Assembly (NCBI GenBank): GCA_002946415.1
Contig: NJPS01000004.1
Coordinates: forward strand, 1,121,001-1,185,000
Length of the DNA: 64,000 bases
Origin: Rutstroemia sp. NJR-2017a BVV2
Lineage: Eukaryota; Ascomycota; Leotiomycetes; Helotiales; Rutstroemiaceae
Direction of reading: 5' to 3'
The translations under genes were made by a program, and so were the position numbers. Below, one piece after another: positions 35,436 to 46,985 of this stretch. Positions within the stretch are counted from its first letter, which is position 1; the number at the start of each line of letters is the position of its first letter. The notes under the pieces were generated by a model, which saw only the letters and a program-made list of their open reading frames with translations, made no database searches and was not told where the DNA came from.

Positions 35436-35949
35436 CTTGGGGCGCGAGGCTGTGAGTATTTCAGGAAAATACTGATGAAATAAAAATTATCGGATTGAAA
35501 TCGCAGTTGATCGAAGCTTCAATAAAGGAATGTATTTTGCTCCTCTTGAAGTGAAGGTTTCCAGAGGTTGTGGTGGAAAGATAGAGAATACTGTAACACA
35601 AGGCTCGCAATCCGTGAATATTAGACTAGCGCAGACACCCTTGTCAACGATGCCCAATACAGCCTCGGCCCTACATGTCCCAAAGGTAAAGCTCATGATT
35701 TCCCACACTCCAAATGCTATCTTGACTTTTAGATGTTTTATGTTTCTTTAGATTTCTCGATTATACCTAGATCGCAGCCTTCGATATTTCCTCCTCGAAC
35801 AGGCGAAATACAACGCTTGCGAAATTAAAGCCAAAACCCATACCCCGCACTCCACACATACTGGTCGTGTTCATCCCCTCCCTGCAGAAATTACCCACTT
35901 TGTAGACCCCAGCAAAAGACAGTCAAACTCCGTTCTGGAGAAGGCCAAG
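35436..35949. other. Shared promoter region of ubc9 and pex19
   Basis: A 514-bp divergent intergenic region. Open frames on both strands around 35490-35750 are not convincing. Confidence 0.5.
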
Positions 35950-37058
35950 ATGGAATCAAAACCCGGGGATCTCGAGGGACTGGCAGAGTCATCAACCAAA
36001 GCTCTGGCCAGCGAAGCAAGCGCGGCTTCTGCGCCAAAACCTGCAGAGGGAGGGGCTACTGTGGAAGATGAGGACGTTCCTGACCCTGATGAGGATGATC
36101 TGGATGATTTGGATGGTATGGCGCAACACTTTCCTTACTATGCGAAGTTGGGCAATATACTAACAGGACATAGATATGCTCGATGAGTTCGCACCAACAA
36201 AACCGGAAACCAAAGCTGCCCCTCCAGCACCCACAACAGCACCCAGTTCTAGCAAAGCGCCGGCCCCAGACAACCCACTCGAAGGATTGTCTGACGATGA
36301 TTTTGCAAGGCAATTGCAGGCAGGAATGGCAGAACTAATGGGCGAGCTCGAAACATCTCCCGAAATGCAGGCGCAATTTGAGTCGCTACTGAAAGACATG
36401 GGTGGACTAGGAGATACGGGGACAGCACCTCCACCACCTTCTGCACCGAAGCCGGGAAGTTCAAAGACCAAGGGCGCAGCAGCGGAGGAATCGTTCCAAG
36501 AAACTATTAAGAAGACTATGGAGCGGATGCAAGCATCGGGCGACCAGGCCACAGCTGCCGCGACAGAGGATAATGGGAATGATCTACTGTCTGAGATGAT
36601 GAAGGCTATGCAAGCCAGTGGATTAGACGGCGAGGCCAGCGAGGAGGACTTCTCGAAAATGCTGTTGGGTATGATGGAACAGTTGACCAACAAGGAGATA
36701 TTATATGAGCCGATGAAGGAATTAGATGACAAATTCCCGGCGTGGTTAGAGAAGCACGCTGACGCTACTCCTGCGGATGACCTAAAGCGGTATAGGGAGC
36801 AACAAACTTACGTGAGGGAGATTGTGGCTAGATTTGAGCAGAAGACATACAAGGATGAAAATGCTGCGGATCGAGAATATATCGTAGAGAGGATGCAGAA
36901 GGTACGTCTACTGTCGAGCAATTCAACTTTGTTTGACATTGTGTTAATGGTTTCCGCAGATGCAAGCAGCTGGATCACCACCAGCGGACCTCGTTGGAGA
37001 TATGGCCGCAGCCCAGGAAGCTTTTGGAGCGCCAGAAGAGGGATGCCCAACACAATGA
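35950..37058 (+). CDS. pex19: Peroxisomal membrane protein import receptor Pex19
   Basis: Cytosolic, partly peroxisomal chaperone and receptor for peroxisomal membrane proteins; docks on Pex3. Exons 35950-36115, 36174-36901, 36960-37058 give 330 aa. The acidic N-terminus with DDLDDMLDEF is the Pex3-binding helix. Helical client-binding segments follow (QETIKKTMERMQ, EILYEPMKELDDKFPAWL). The protein ends CPTQ, a CaaX box, so the Cys four residues from the end should be farnesylated as in other Pex19 proteins. A Pro/Ala/Ser-rich linker lies near 65-85. Converges with an unknown minus-strand gene, 191 bp apart. Confidence 0.94.
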
Positions 37059-37249
37059 AAAAATGCCATATCCTCAATATATATACGTCTTGTAGAACTC
37101 CGTGGGATGCCCTGTCCCTTACTGGCCGTGATGCCAAACAAGTAGTCTGACCCCGTTAACTCCTCAATGCCATGTCCGAACGCACCATACCCATACTCCT
37201 ACGCTAACAGAATTGCCCGTATATAACAAATTCATGACAAAATCTAACA

Positions 37250-38293
37250 TCAACTCATATCCATGTCCATCATTTCCTGATCTGTCTGCATGGTTACGGA
37301 GTGGAAACTCGAACCTAACAGCAGCGACTCATCCTGCATAACATCCAAGAAGATGGCATCATACTCCCCATCATCACTACCATAGCTGGTATCTGGGGAT
37401 GAAGCATTCATCTGTCGCTGAATATCCATAACCATCGCATCGTGTTGGCTTAGTGACGGTTGAACATCGCCCCTCGCCCAGGCGGTTGCTTCCCTTTCGT
37501 CGATCGGACCAATTTCTTCATCTAATATCAGTACGCTTTCGTACGCAGCATCTAGTGTTTGTCGTCTCTCGGCCTCGGTCATAGATGACAGTATCGCATC
37601 CAACTCTTCCTGTTCGTTCCTTGCGACTTCTTCCGCCAGAACCTCATCTGCAACCAACCAAATATTAGTAAATTGTTCAAAATCGAAACATGGATAGTTT
37701 CAGTAAGTGGTTCAATATAACATACCCAGATTTAAACTTGCCCCAAAAGCCTCCAAGTCCATATCTACTTCCTCATGGCCCTCATCCATCGCCCAACACG
37801 CCGCCTCCCTAGCCTGTCTTTCTGCTCTCCTTCTCTGTTCCGCAGTCCAAATCGTCCTCAACATTTCATCGTCTCCGCCCCTAGCCTTCCATCTCTGCTC
37901 CTCCGAGTCCTCACGGACTCTTCTCAAAAACAACTTCCTTCTCGTTTCACGTCCGTCGCTTTGTCCATGTATTAATGGGTTCGTCTTTGTAATTCTCTTG
38001 CAGTACGGTCCATTATCACGCGAGGGCGACCTTCTATTCTGCGGATGCAATGAGCGATTATGATCTGGGCTTTGACCCCTCGGAGGCGACGAGCTGGGCG
38101 ACATCATATAACCAAAATGTGCCTGCTCCCCAGCGTTCTCCCTATGAGTTGGAATATTCGCGTTGCGGGGTTCGAGCGGCGACACAGGCGGCGAAGAAAG
38201 TAAAGGTGAAGAGGCAAGAGGAGAGGGAACATGAGGAGTGTAGTGATGAATTTGTTTGTGTACACTCACAGGAGTCTGAACCATGCTGAACAT
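37250..38293 (-). CDS. Unknown fungal protein with acidic C-terminal half
   Basis: Exons 38293-37726 and 37647-37250 give 321 aa; the 78-nt intron ends TTGCAG. I do not recognise a domain. Residues 1-100 are Ser/Pro/His-rich with repeated SSP motifs and probably disordered. About 115-185 is rich in Arg/Glu/Gln and likely helical or coiled-coil (RRAERQAREAACWAMDEG). The C-terminal part is strongly acidic with a second helical stretch (EVARNEQEELDAILSSMTEA). The start is uncertain: Met codons at 38293 and 38284 both have good contexts, and the frame stays open to 38377. A regulatory or scaffold role is only a guess. Confidence 0.7.
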
Positions 38294-39334
38294 CTTGACA
38301 AAAAATCTATTGATAGGAACAAATTTCTCGTGGTTATTGTTGACGATGATGTTTGTGAGGGTAAAGTTGATGTTCATTCATAGTGCTCATATACCACCCG
38401 AACGCGCCTGTAGGGCGGACGCGACCCGCGTAGAATTGACGGTTGATTGACCAATGGGCGGTGACCTCCTTGTTAGCCGCTTTAATTTGGGTTCTAGAAG
38501 CCTACGACTCGAATGATATGGTCAGCCTTACCACAAGACCTCATGGCAATTTCTCCTCTATTGTTGGTTATCGATGTCGACTTAGTCGTGATTCACGTAT
38601 TGTCTCTCTTGATTCTATTTCCAGGGGATTACCCGCAACAGGGTCGCGAGATCTTACTCAATGCAACAGTAGGATTCTTGTTTTCGCCTTCGCTGGTGTG
38701 GCGGGCCAGATCTCCGACCAAGAGGTACTGTAAGAATTGCCCGTCTTTCACGTTATGCACCTACTGAGGCCTTCCACGGTTGGGAACTCACGGTTCGCGG
38801 CATACCGAATGTTCGTTCCGCTTCCCTATTGCAGCTCGGATACGAGATAAAGTGTGTACAAGCCTTCCAACTTATCGTAGGAGGCGGCCGCGCTGTAGCC
38901 CTTAGGATGCGCCGGTTCCAGTGTACGTCTAGCCTGGGCGCTTTCCTCATGGTCGCGATGCGGTATTTTACTATTATGTTTGACTACGCTGATCCAGACG
39001 GTATGTGGTCGCTGTTGCTGCTGCTAAGCACACGATACTTGTGGGGAATCGTTTTGTGCTTAGCCCGCTATCCTACTGAAGCAACGTCGCTTGGAGTGGA
39101 GAAAATGTACTTTTCAGTAGAAGGTGGTCATGTTGGCTTGTTGGAGGCCAACTAACACGCAGCCCTAAACCCCTCCCAGGAGTATAGCAGGTTCAGGCAC
39201 TTCTAAGGTGGGCACCTGACTTGTCAATGCTGGCATACAAACAGGCAATCGAGGCCTCCAGTAGAAACAACTTTTCATACTTCCAACCACCCGACTTCAT
39301 CCCGCCGAGCTATCTGAAGTCCAACATCTAGAGC
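38294..39334. other. Intergenic region without supported gene
   Basis: Promoter of the unknown minus-strand gene and 3' flank of the kinase gene. Plus-strand frames at 38443-38767 and 38829-39155 contain hydrophobic stretches but give no joined model or recognised family; they are left out. Confidence 0.5.
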
Positions 39335-40198
39335 TTACTTTCCAACTCCTTGCGCCTCTGGGGCCCAAGCCTTGTCATCTCGGCTCACAACAACCTCGTG
39401 TACTCCCATACGATTTCTCACAATCTCCTCTCCATTCACCAAATCATTTTCCCTTACTCTCTTCTCAGCCTCTTCTTCATTTGCCGCAATTCCTGCCTTG
39501 ACATGCCTTGGCACCAACCTATCCTTTGCCGTTTCGAAGTCTACTTCTACAAACCACAATTCATCCATCATGCCGGCCGCCGTCTTCCACGGCTCTTTGT
39601 CTAGACTTAGATAGCATCCCTCGAAGACCAAGATTCGAGTAGTGGGCTCGATGGGTATATCGTTCTCTTTCGGGTCTTTAACCGCGTGGTCGAATGACGG
39701 TGCATAAAGTGTCTTTGAATCAGGCGTGATAGGTTCTCGAATCTTCTTCACAAGTGCCAGGAATGACTCTCCGTTGAAGGTAAATGCCGCACCTCGACGA
39801 TCATGTGCATGCTTAGGGTCTGGCATTGCGGAGAGCTGGGCACGGGTAAGGTGGTATCCATCCATTGGAACGAACCCAGCTATGGGGGGTAGTGAGGATT
39901 TGTTGCTGAGAGAAGATTGAATAGCATTGAGACGTTTGACTACGGTTGCTGCTAACGTCGTCTTGCCTAAGATCCGTCAGTAAAGAAGCTGACAGTAATA
40001 AAAGCTCGTTACCCGTAACCAAAGTAAAAGATACTCACCAGATCCAGGAATTCCAGAAACAGCGACCAGAAATCGTTCAGAAGGAGGGGTCGATTGGAAT
40101 TTCCCTTCACCAACTCATCAGCTGCAGTCCCTCCGGAGGTCTGAACAGAAGTAAATACCCCAAACTTTCTCCGTTAATCGCCTGACCTGATCTTCCAT
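39335..40198 (-). CDS. P-loop kinase of the uridine kinase/Yfh7 type
   Basis: ATP-dependent small-molecule kinase of the uridine/pantothenate kinase superfamily, closest in layout to yeast Yfh7. Exons 40198-40159, 40104-40039, 39966-39335 give 245 aa. The Walker A loop GIPGSGKTT is at 31-39 and is split by the second intron. PMDGYHLTRAQL is the substrate-side motif shared with uridine kinases, followed by the DRRGAAFTF segment and ILVFEGCYLSLD, which is the Walker B strand. The C-terminal half has the lid helices (RLVPRHVKAGI). The phosphorylated substrate of this subfamily is not firmly known. Confidence 0.85.
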
Positions 40199-41173
40199 TT
40201 TTTAAATCTGTAAGAAGGGTATTGAACAAACCGAAGAGACTGGATTGTATTTAAATTTAGAATAGATGCTTGAGTATACCATATGAAACAAAGTGTACGA
40301 AGCAATCAAATTAATAATTGGACCCCTTCTTCTGCCCCGCACCTATGAGATCACATTCTTATCGATAAGAGCACAGTTGTTGCTGTCGCTATTGAGCAGA
40401 GTATGGCGCTGCTTTTACTTATATTGAGGAAACACGAATACATGTTATTCTCATGTCACTGCAGAGCCAGTGCAGACCCTGATAAAGTGCGGCTTCTACG
40501 TATCAACTGGCAAGTCTAGGTAGGAATAGCTGCAGTGCTCGAGTCATAAGATATGATTCTTGGCACTCGGAGCTGGTCCATAAATTTGTGTATCCAACAC
40601 TATCTGCAGACCACCGAATACTGCCCCGCTCCTCAAGCGGGAGGGGGGGAGTTGGGACGAATAATTCGTGGGATCTGTAAGAGTTTGATTCCATCGATGT
40701 AGCTCCTGATGTGCAAATGTCCATTCAGCTATATGTCCGAACAACCTCGGGGGGACGTCTGCATCAGAGTGGGGCGTGGCGCCTGTTTCCTCTCCGGACA
40801 ACCACTCATTGCTGCCAGATCTCTGCTGGCCAAAACAGCCAAATGCGGATAATCAATGAGGTGTAACCAGTTCTAGATTGCACGGCAACAAGTATCTCGG
40901 CATAAAGTCTTGGCTTGTGAGTGAGCCGGGGGGAACTTCTGCCCTCGCATTTCTGACTGTCAGAAATGGTTTAACGCAGTCAGAAAGGTCAGAAATTGCT
41001 AAGCAATGGTACTGAAAGCAACATGGGCGATTCATGGTAAAGGTTACACCCAGTTCCGCTAGAAGAAAGAGCAGAGTATAAATAGGGAGGGAGGGAGGAA
41101 TGGAAGTGACAACTACAGAGTTCATTCGAACTGCATTCATCAACCCAAGTTTTGCTATTCCTCCTTGATCAAT
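40199..41173. other. Intergenic region with promoters of kinase and hydrolase genes
   Basis: A 975-bp divergent region. Apart from the TATA-like box close to the hydrolase gene, no gene or strong motif is seen. Confidence 0.55.
41077..41084 (+). promoter_or_regulatory. TATA box of the alpha/beta hydrolase gene
   Basis: TATAAATA stands 90 bases upstream of the start codon at 41174, a normal distance in filamentous fungi, and is followed by a GGGA-repeat stretch. A strict TATA box suggests a regulated rather than housekeeping promoter. Confidence 0.5.
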
Positions 41174-42012
41174 ATGTCTAAACCATCGATCATTCTCATT
41201 ACAGCCTCATTCTCCCTTCCTTCATTTTATGACAACATCGTCAACGCCGTAGCAGCAAAAGGCTATGAGATCAAAGCTTTGCACAACCCCAGCTCCGGTA
41301 CTGCACCAAATGAGGGCAGGGAAGGTGCCCCGCCCACAATGTACGATGATGCTGCCAACATCGCCAAAGAGGCCGAGAAACTCGCAGATGAGGGCAAGGA
41401 CGTGATACTGGTAGCGCATTCTTATGGAGGCATACCAACGAGCCAGAGTACCAAGGGTTTGGAGAAGGAGGAAAGACAAAAACAGGGAAAGAAGGGTGGA
41501 ATTGTGAGACTCGCATATATTAGTTGTCTGGTACCGCCTGTTGGGGGTTCAGCTGGAAGCCTTTTGGTGGGTGTGCCAGATGAACAAAAAGCAGATTTGA
41601 AGATTGATGTAAGACCTCCTACCCCGTGCATATCGTCCGACTAATTTCAGGACAGGAGAAAGGTTGGATGTATCAGGGGGATCTTGCCTTGTCTGCGTCG
41701 ATAAGTTTCTCCGATATTCCCAAAGAAGATGGCCTGGAATTTATAAAACGATTTCCTCGACACAGTGCTATCAGTTTTGCCAATGAGTTGACGCATGGCG
41801 GGTACAAGAACATTCCTGTGTCGTACCTGTTATGCGAGGAGGATTTATGCATTCCCCCAGCTATCCAGAGAGAGGGCATCGCGATGATTGAAAAGGAGAG
41901 CGGAAAGAAAGTGGATGTTACAAGTATCAAAACCGGGCACACTCCAGTCCATGAGAAAAGTGCACCACAGAAAGTGATAGACTGGATCCTGGACGTGGCA
42001 GCAAAGGCCTAG
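41174..42012 (+). CDS. Alpha/beta hydrolase (AB hydrolase-1 / EstA-like)
   Basis: Predicted soluble esterase-like hydrolase. Exons 41174-41608 and 41656-42012 give 263 aa; the intron ends at the second of two nearby acceptors, the only one that keeps the frame. The nucleophile is Ser83 in VAHSYGG; Asp208 (EEDLCIPP) and His240 (KTGHTPVHEK) complete a likely triad. The N-terminal strand IILITASFSLPSFYDNIV and the gap after the nucleophile elbow fit fungal proteins related to plant methylesterases. No signal peptide, so cytosolic. Substrate unknown. It converges on the DUF3425 bZIP gene, with stop codons 111 bp apart, but a functional link is only possible. Confidence 0.87.
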
Positions 42013-42123
42013 GATATTTGAAGGTTCCAGTGACAGCCCCGGTAGCTGGGGACTGGCGGAGGTCTTGCGGGTTGGCAATGTATGGCAGTGTATGTTATGT
42101 GAAATAATTTATCCTGATTCAAA

Positions 42124-43127
42124 TCAAAAGAACAAGAATCCCCATCTGTCTGCAAAATATTTCTCCATCTTCCAACCACGAGGATCCCACGACGGTATTC
42201 CTGGAGTAATTGTAAAGCTGGGCATGGTGAAGAGATCACGCTGAAACTCATCACCATCATAAAATGCATTCATCAAAATAATATTATCGCGCATCCTAAG
42301 AAAGGGAAAACGATCAACACCAGTCGAATGGGGCGTGGTCAACTGGGCCAGAGTAGGATGCAACGTCAAGGGGACATCCGAGGAAGCTGGAGGAGAGATG
42401 TTCGGAAGACCGCCACAAGATAGAATTCCCAAGATTTGGCCATTTGTGAACAGCGCGCTGAAGACAGTAGATGGAGAGTACGGGAGCTCATAGCTCATGC
42501 TGGGGGCCTGGCTAACAGAAGAGAAGAGTAACAGGTTTTGATTAGATGATGCCAGGGTGATACAACTCCCGGGGAATGAAATGAGGCCAGAAGAGTCAAA
42601 GGACACAAACTCGGGACTAGCATCTGACGCATCCGATTGACTGTTGCCATGCCGAGCATTCTGGTGCTCGATCGCATTAAGGCTGTTTGTTTGTGATCCA
42701 TTCTGCTTGGCTTCCCGCAACCGCTTGCCTAACATATGAGAGGAAAGATTAGCAAAATTTCCTTAGATACTCCTTGAGCCTGAGGGCTAGTGAACTAAAA
42801 TAGTAATTCGATAGAGACAGTTTCCTCTAAAAATAGGGTCAATGTCTGAGATTCCTTAAATCATAGACAAGACAACCAAAACAAACGAAAAATCAAAAGA
42901 CCTAGGTTATATTAAAGTTGAGAACAACACCTACGTCGTGCACGTTGAGCGAGCCTATTTATATCAGGAAGATTAATGCACAAGATCTTGATAACTTATT
43001 GAAGATGTGAGAACATGACTGTTCACCCGTCTTGAATCTGTTTCCTCTTTTTGGCATCAGTGACACTACGCTAGTCATTGCCATTCTCGACTTGGCCGCG
43101 AACCGCATCTCCAGAAACACTTTCCAT
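42124..43127 (-). CDS. bZIP-like DUF3425 protein, 5' part interrupted by an in-frame stop
   Basis: The last exon (42728-42124) encodes the fungal DUF3425 domain, recognisable by PFLRMRDNIILMNAFYDG and WDPRGWKMEKYFADRWGFLF at the C-terminus. Upstream a bZIP basic region can be pieced together: KKRKQIQ (up to 43027), then a 20-nt exon 42954-42935 with LAQRARR, then KRLREAK in the last exon. The best initiator, Met at 43127, reads 18 codons in the same frame and meets TAG at 43071-43073, before the basic region. The splice also yields Asp-Gly where bZIPs have Asn-Arg. Either the 5' end is differently spliced or the gene is a recent pseudogene. Confidence 0.6.
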
Positions 43128-43602
43128 GGCGTAGTATGAGAGGAGCAGTCCTCGATATCTATGATAAACTAGCAAAATGAGTAAAGAAACATGCACGAAG
43201 GGAAGTAGTAAATCTACAAGAAGATGCCTCCAGTCCGTAGATCCATTTCTAAGCAGCATCCCGCCTTTTCCCGATTAGGATTAGCATACTGCTTGATATC
43301 TTATCGATAAGGAATGAAAATCCGGACATCATAGAATCTCACAAACCATCATTAAGTTAGACAATATGGAGAACAAAAAGAATTGGATGTAGAAACAAGT
43401 GATGAAAGCCCAGAGAACGGGGATCTAGACTTAGAGGGCCCAGAAGACTCGGACAACTCAGAGAAGATTCGGAAGACTCAGACATCGACTCAGAAGGTTT
43501 AGTCGCCATTCTCGTGTGTCCTGTTGCCATCGTCCACACAAGCACAGCACGTCGGCGCCAGCGCTGGGAATCCTTAAAAGAAAGAAGACAATCAAGAACA
43601 GG
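43128..43602. other. Intergenic region between bZIP-like gene and small unknown gene
   Basis: A 475-bp divergent region. No further gene is seen. Repeated GAAGACTC/GGACTCAGA stretches on one strand near 43440-43500 are mildly repetitive. Confidence 0.5.
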
Positions 43603-44034
43603 ATGGAGGGAGACGAGAGTGGACTCTTCAACATCGAGGTAGACTCCTCCGATGAATCATCCACCGACGAGGTTCCCCGCGACTTCCAATCCGAAGAGAG
43701 TTTCCAAGCCGTGAGGAGGGAGTGGAAAGCTAAGATCGAGACCGGTGAGGTATGAGAAAACTACCTAGGCTTTCCTGTCTGTAATGTATCCTGACTATGA
43801 GTCCGGTAGATCCATAAGACGTTGAAATATCCATTAAATACGCCCTCTAAGCCGGATATGCAACAAGTGTTATATGCGATTGAGGAATTGTACTTTTTAC
43901 GAAGGTTCGAGGAAGCGATTGAGGTTGCGGCAAAGGTACTTGACGGTGAGAAACTGGGGGATGAATTTAGGAGCGTTGTGGAAGGATATAAAGCAAGATG
44001 CGTGAAGAGATTGGAGGACATTCCGCCTAAATGA
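43603..44034 (+). CDS. Small unknown fungal protein (possible TPR-like helices)
   Basis: Exons 43603-43749 and 43810-44034 give 123 aa with the frame intact. The first 35 residues are acidic and Ser-rich. Exon 2 encodes two amphipathic helices (LYAIEELYFLRRFEEAIEVA and GDEFRSVVEGYKARCVKRLE) with the spacing of a single tetratricopeptide-like hairpin. No family name comes to mind. The start at 43603 is favoured because the frame upstream (to 43516) looks like untranslated leader. It converges with the Ups2 gene. Existence is supported by the coding-like exon 2 and good splice sites. Confidence 0.7.
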
Positions 44035-44512
44035 ACTCGAAAACCCATTTTTAAAAGCTCGCGTGCAATGTAAAATTTTTGATGCCCGGGAATTCATTGA
44101 TGCTGGAAATAGTGCAACAAAGTCTTTGTTTATTATTTTGCTAGATTCTCTACGAAGTCTATAGGTATCTTCCATTCCGATCTAATTCTACCATCTCTGT
44201 TCTTTATCTTGATGTCCACCTATTTCTGGCAGAGAAGAAACGAGCAGACGCGCAACCATTGACACCGGACAGAAGGGAGTCCTTCAACCTTCCCGGTCCG
44301 TGTCGTAAAACCACCCAATTCTAAACCTTTAAAACTCCGCGCTTGTTTGCCCTAGAACTCCGAAGTGGACTTTTGTATAACCTGATCCATGTACAAGAAT
44401 GCTAATACCGTGAAAATGAAAATGACTGAAGGGCACAAATGTATGAGGTCGTGAATGTATCCAGATGGTCTTGAGCATCAAATGCTGGGACCACAACAGT
44501 TGTGACTCGCTC
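44035..44512. other. Intergenic 3' flanks of two convergent genes
   Basis: A 478-bp gap between stop codons. No gene seen. Confidence 0.6.
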
Positions 44513-45132
44513 TCACGAGTGTGCCTTTTGTTGTTGCTGTCTCTGCTTCTCCTCACTGAAGACCCTTCGACTCATTTCAAGTACAGCCTCAAATCCTTCC
44601 TTTCCTTTACGAGCATTCTCGGAGAACCTTGTGACTGTAGCGTCTTCCACTGCGTTTTTGACCTTCTGCCATCCTCCACAGAGGGCTGTGACCTTGGCTT
44701 CTTGTACGAATTGTGTTGTAGTAGCAGAGAGTGGCTTGTATACGACAGTTTCTTGTACGTTGATGATGTTTGAGAATGTTAAGTTGGTTGAGGTCATCGT
44801 GACCTTTTTGGAAACGGGATCAACGTAAGATGTTTCGAAAACGTGAGAAGTCTCATTCCCTCCCATCAATGATTGAAGCCATTTCGGTGCGCTTTGCTTG
44901 CAGGTGATGAGACGTTCGGTACGCAACTAATTATCTATTAGCAAAAGATATCAGAGTAGAAGGCACGAGGAATCCATACAATTCCGGTTTCGGCATCAAC
45001 GTGCCGCGATAATGTGTCTACCGCGATAACATGTGTGGACTTGTCGTTCCAAGGACAGTACTTTCTCCAGTTGGCAGTCGATACCTCCTCCCACGAGTAA
45101 TCGAATTTGCACTCGTTCGAAAACACCTTCAT
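44513..45132 (-). CDS. ups2: Mitochondrial PRELI/Ups2-type phospholipid transfer protein
   Basis: Intermembrane-space protein that, with Mdm35, carries phosphatidylserine between mitochondrial membranes for phosphatidylethanolamine synthesis. Exons 45132-44980 and 44926-44513 give 188 aa. The PRELI/MSF1 domain fills residues 1 to about 175: MKVFSNECKFDYSWEEVSTA at the start, STHVIAVDTLSRHVD, ERLITCKQSAPKWL and RFSENARKGKEGFEAVL. The wording is clearly closer to yeast Ups2 than to Ups1. No cleavable presequence, as usual in the family. A Gln/Glu-rich tail closes the protein. Confidence 0.9.
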
Positions 45133-46985
45133 TTTGATCGTGTGCGCGATGCAGTAGTAAGTTGGAATTGAGCGCTTTAGAAACCCCACTAGTCGAATGA
45201 GTAACGCTGAGATCTATTTCTATTTGAAGGATTGTTGTGCGAAATAACAAAGAGTAGCAGTAGTAATATGTGCGAAAAGGATTGTGAGGGTCTTCAATAG
45301 TCTTTTATCTATCGCGATATGAGGAAACGGTAATTGAAGAACAAAAGGTTGAGGATATATAGGAGTTTGAGAGACAATTATTTTCGTCGAAGATAAATGG
45401 CCGGAGTTGTGTTCTGGGCTTGCTTGTGATTGACCCAAAAAAATTTGCCATCCGTCCCGGTGTCTCGCTTAAGTTACACCGATAGCGATCTTCGAAACTA
45501 CTTTTCTCCGGTAGCGCCCTTTGACCAATTCACGACCTGAGATTGGCAGCGAAGACCCATATCGAGAATATTCCAATGTTTATCAATGCATGGTCCCTTA
45601 TGATCGAGACGTGGGGACGGAGCGAACTGGAGAGTTCTTACGCCATGTCGCATGTGGCGTTCAAATCAAGAACGCTGGAAGGATTACTCAGTTCTGTCCT
45701 GTTCTATCATTTGCATCATATCATGGAGACAACTCGGCATCTAATCCGAGGTTGAGTTTTGCAGTGATACCAGAAAACGTACACTACAGTAAAGTGGCTG
45801 GGAACGCTTTATCCGAGGCCTGCAAATGTCAAAAGTCAGAAACCCTTGACGAACCTGCAGGTTTCTCAGCAATACATTCTAGTAGCTTGCGGGGCGCCCG
45901 TTAGTCCTTCTGATTGCACGACACCTGCTGTAGTGTAGGTATATAAGTTGCAATCAAGCACGTGCCGCAGCCCGGCAGACCAAGATAGGAGGTCTACGAG
46001 CGTGGAGGAGGTGTAGAAGAGAGAGAAAGAGAAAGTAGCTGCGGAGGTAAAGGAGTAATATTATTTCACCGATATTGTTACTGATGTACCTAGGGTGCTG
46101 TCCAGATGCCTGCATCGGTGTATAACGGTTACTTCCTACAATACACACGATACACGCTATGCACGCACATACCGTAGAGATAGAACGTCCATCGTGTGAG
46201 GTATTTTCATGATTTGGACTGGGAGAGATGGGATTCCTCCACATGGATGGATGATGTTTGGGCGGTATGGTTGTACTGTACACTCGCTAGAGGTGGTTGG
46301 CTCGCAAAAGGAAAAGATGCAATAATGGATGGATACTCCACAAATTACTTAAGTGTGCTTTGTGCACCGAAGCTTTCCCCGGCTTGCTGATTCTTCGCTT
46401 GATGTTTTGCATGCACAATGCACAGAGCAGCTAGGTCCATGTTGCTCTATTCGTGCTCCTTGACAAACATCCTATTTGCTGATAACTTTAGCTGTAGCGG
46501 TCGCGGTAGCTGTAGCTGTAGCTGTGCCCATGTCTGTCCCATTTACCTCAGGCGAGAGCATCCGGATCCTACCTCCAGTCATTGATCGCACGGTATTGTA
46601 CTGTCTGTACCGTACCGTACATAAACTGCTGTGCACCTAAATTCCCCTGACCTTGTTTTTGAAGGCTGTCAGAGTGAGGAGATTATTTGATTATCCCATT
46701 GATCCATAATAGCTTTAATTGCTCAGCTTTATAATTCAACCTACCTCTCCTCCCAACCTTCCATCTTCTCTTCCTTTCTCCTCCACTTCTTCTTTTCCCT
46801 CCTTTTGTCTCTCAATTACACTGTTCGTTTAAAGTAACTCCGCCTTTTCGAGTGACTTTCGTGTCTCTATCAATCCGTTCATCTCATCTCACTTCACTAT
46901 TGATAAGGTCCAAACCGTCGAGATCTTTGAGCTCAAGCCAGCCACTGCAATTCTCTTCTAACCTTTACATTTACCAACCACAAAA
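45133..46985. other. Long intergenic region between ups2 and the thiol peroxidase gene
   Basis: A 1.85-kb divergent region without a supported gene. Bases 46740-46980 are pyrimidine-rich leader of the peroxidase gene. GCTGTA units repeat near 46509-46526. Frames at 45521-45904 and 45954-46283 do not look like protein. Confidence 0.55.

Noticed and set aside
36160..36732. Long minus-strand open frame (190 codons)
   Set aside because: It is the antisense of pex19 exon 2, a mirror of its Ala/Pro/Ser codon use; pex19 is well supported by motifs and splicing.
38829..39155. Plus-strand frame of 108 codons with hydrophobic segments
   Set aside because: No homologue recognised, and it could not be joined to neighbouring frames with consensus splice sites.
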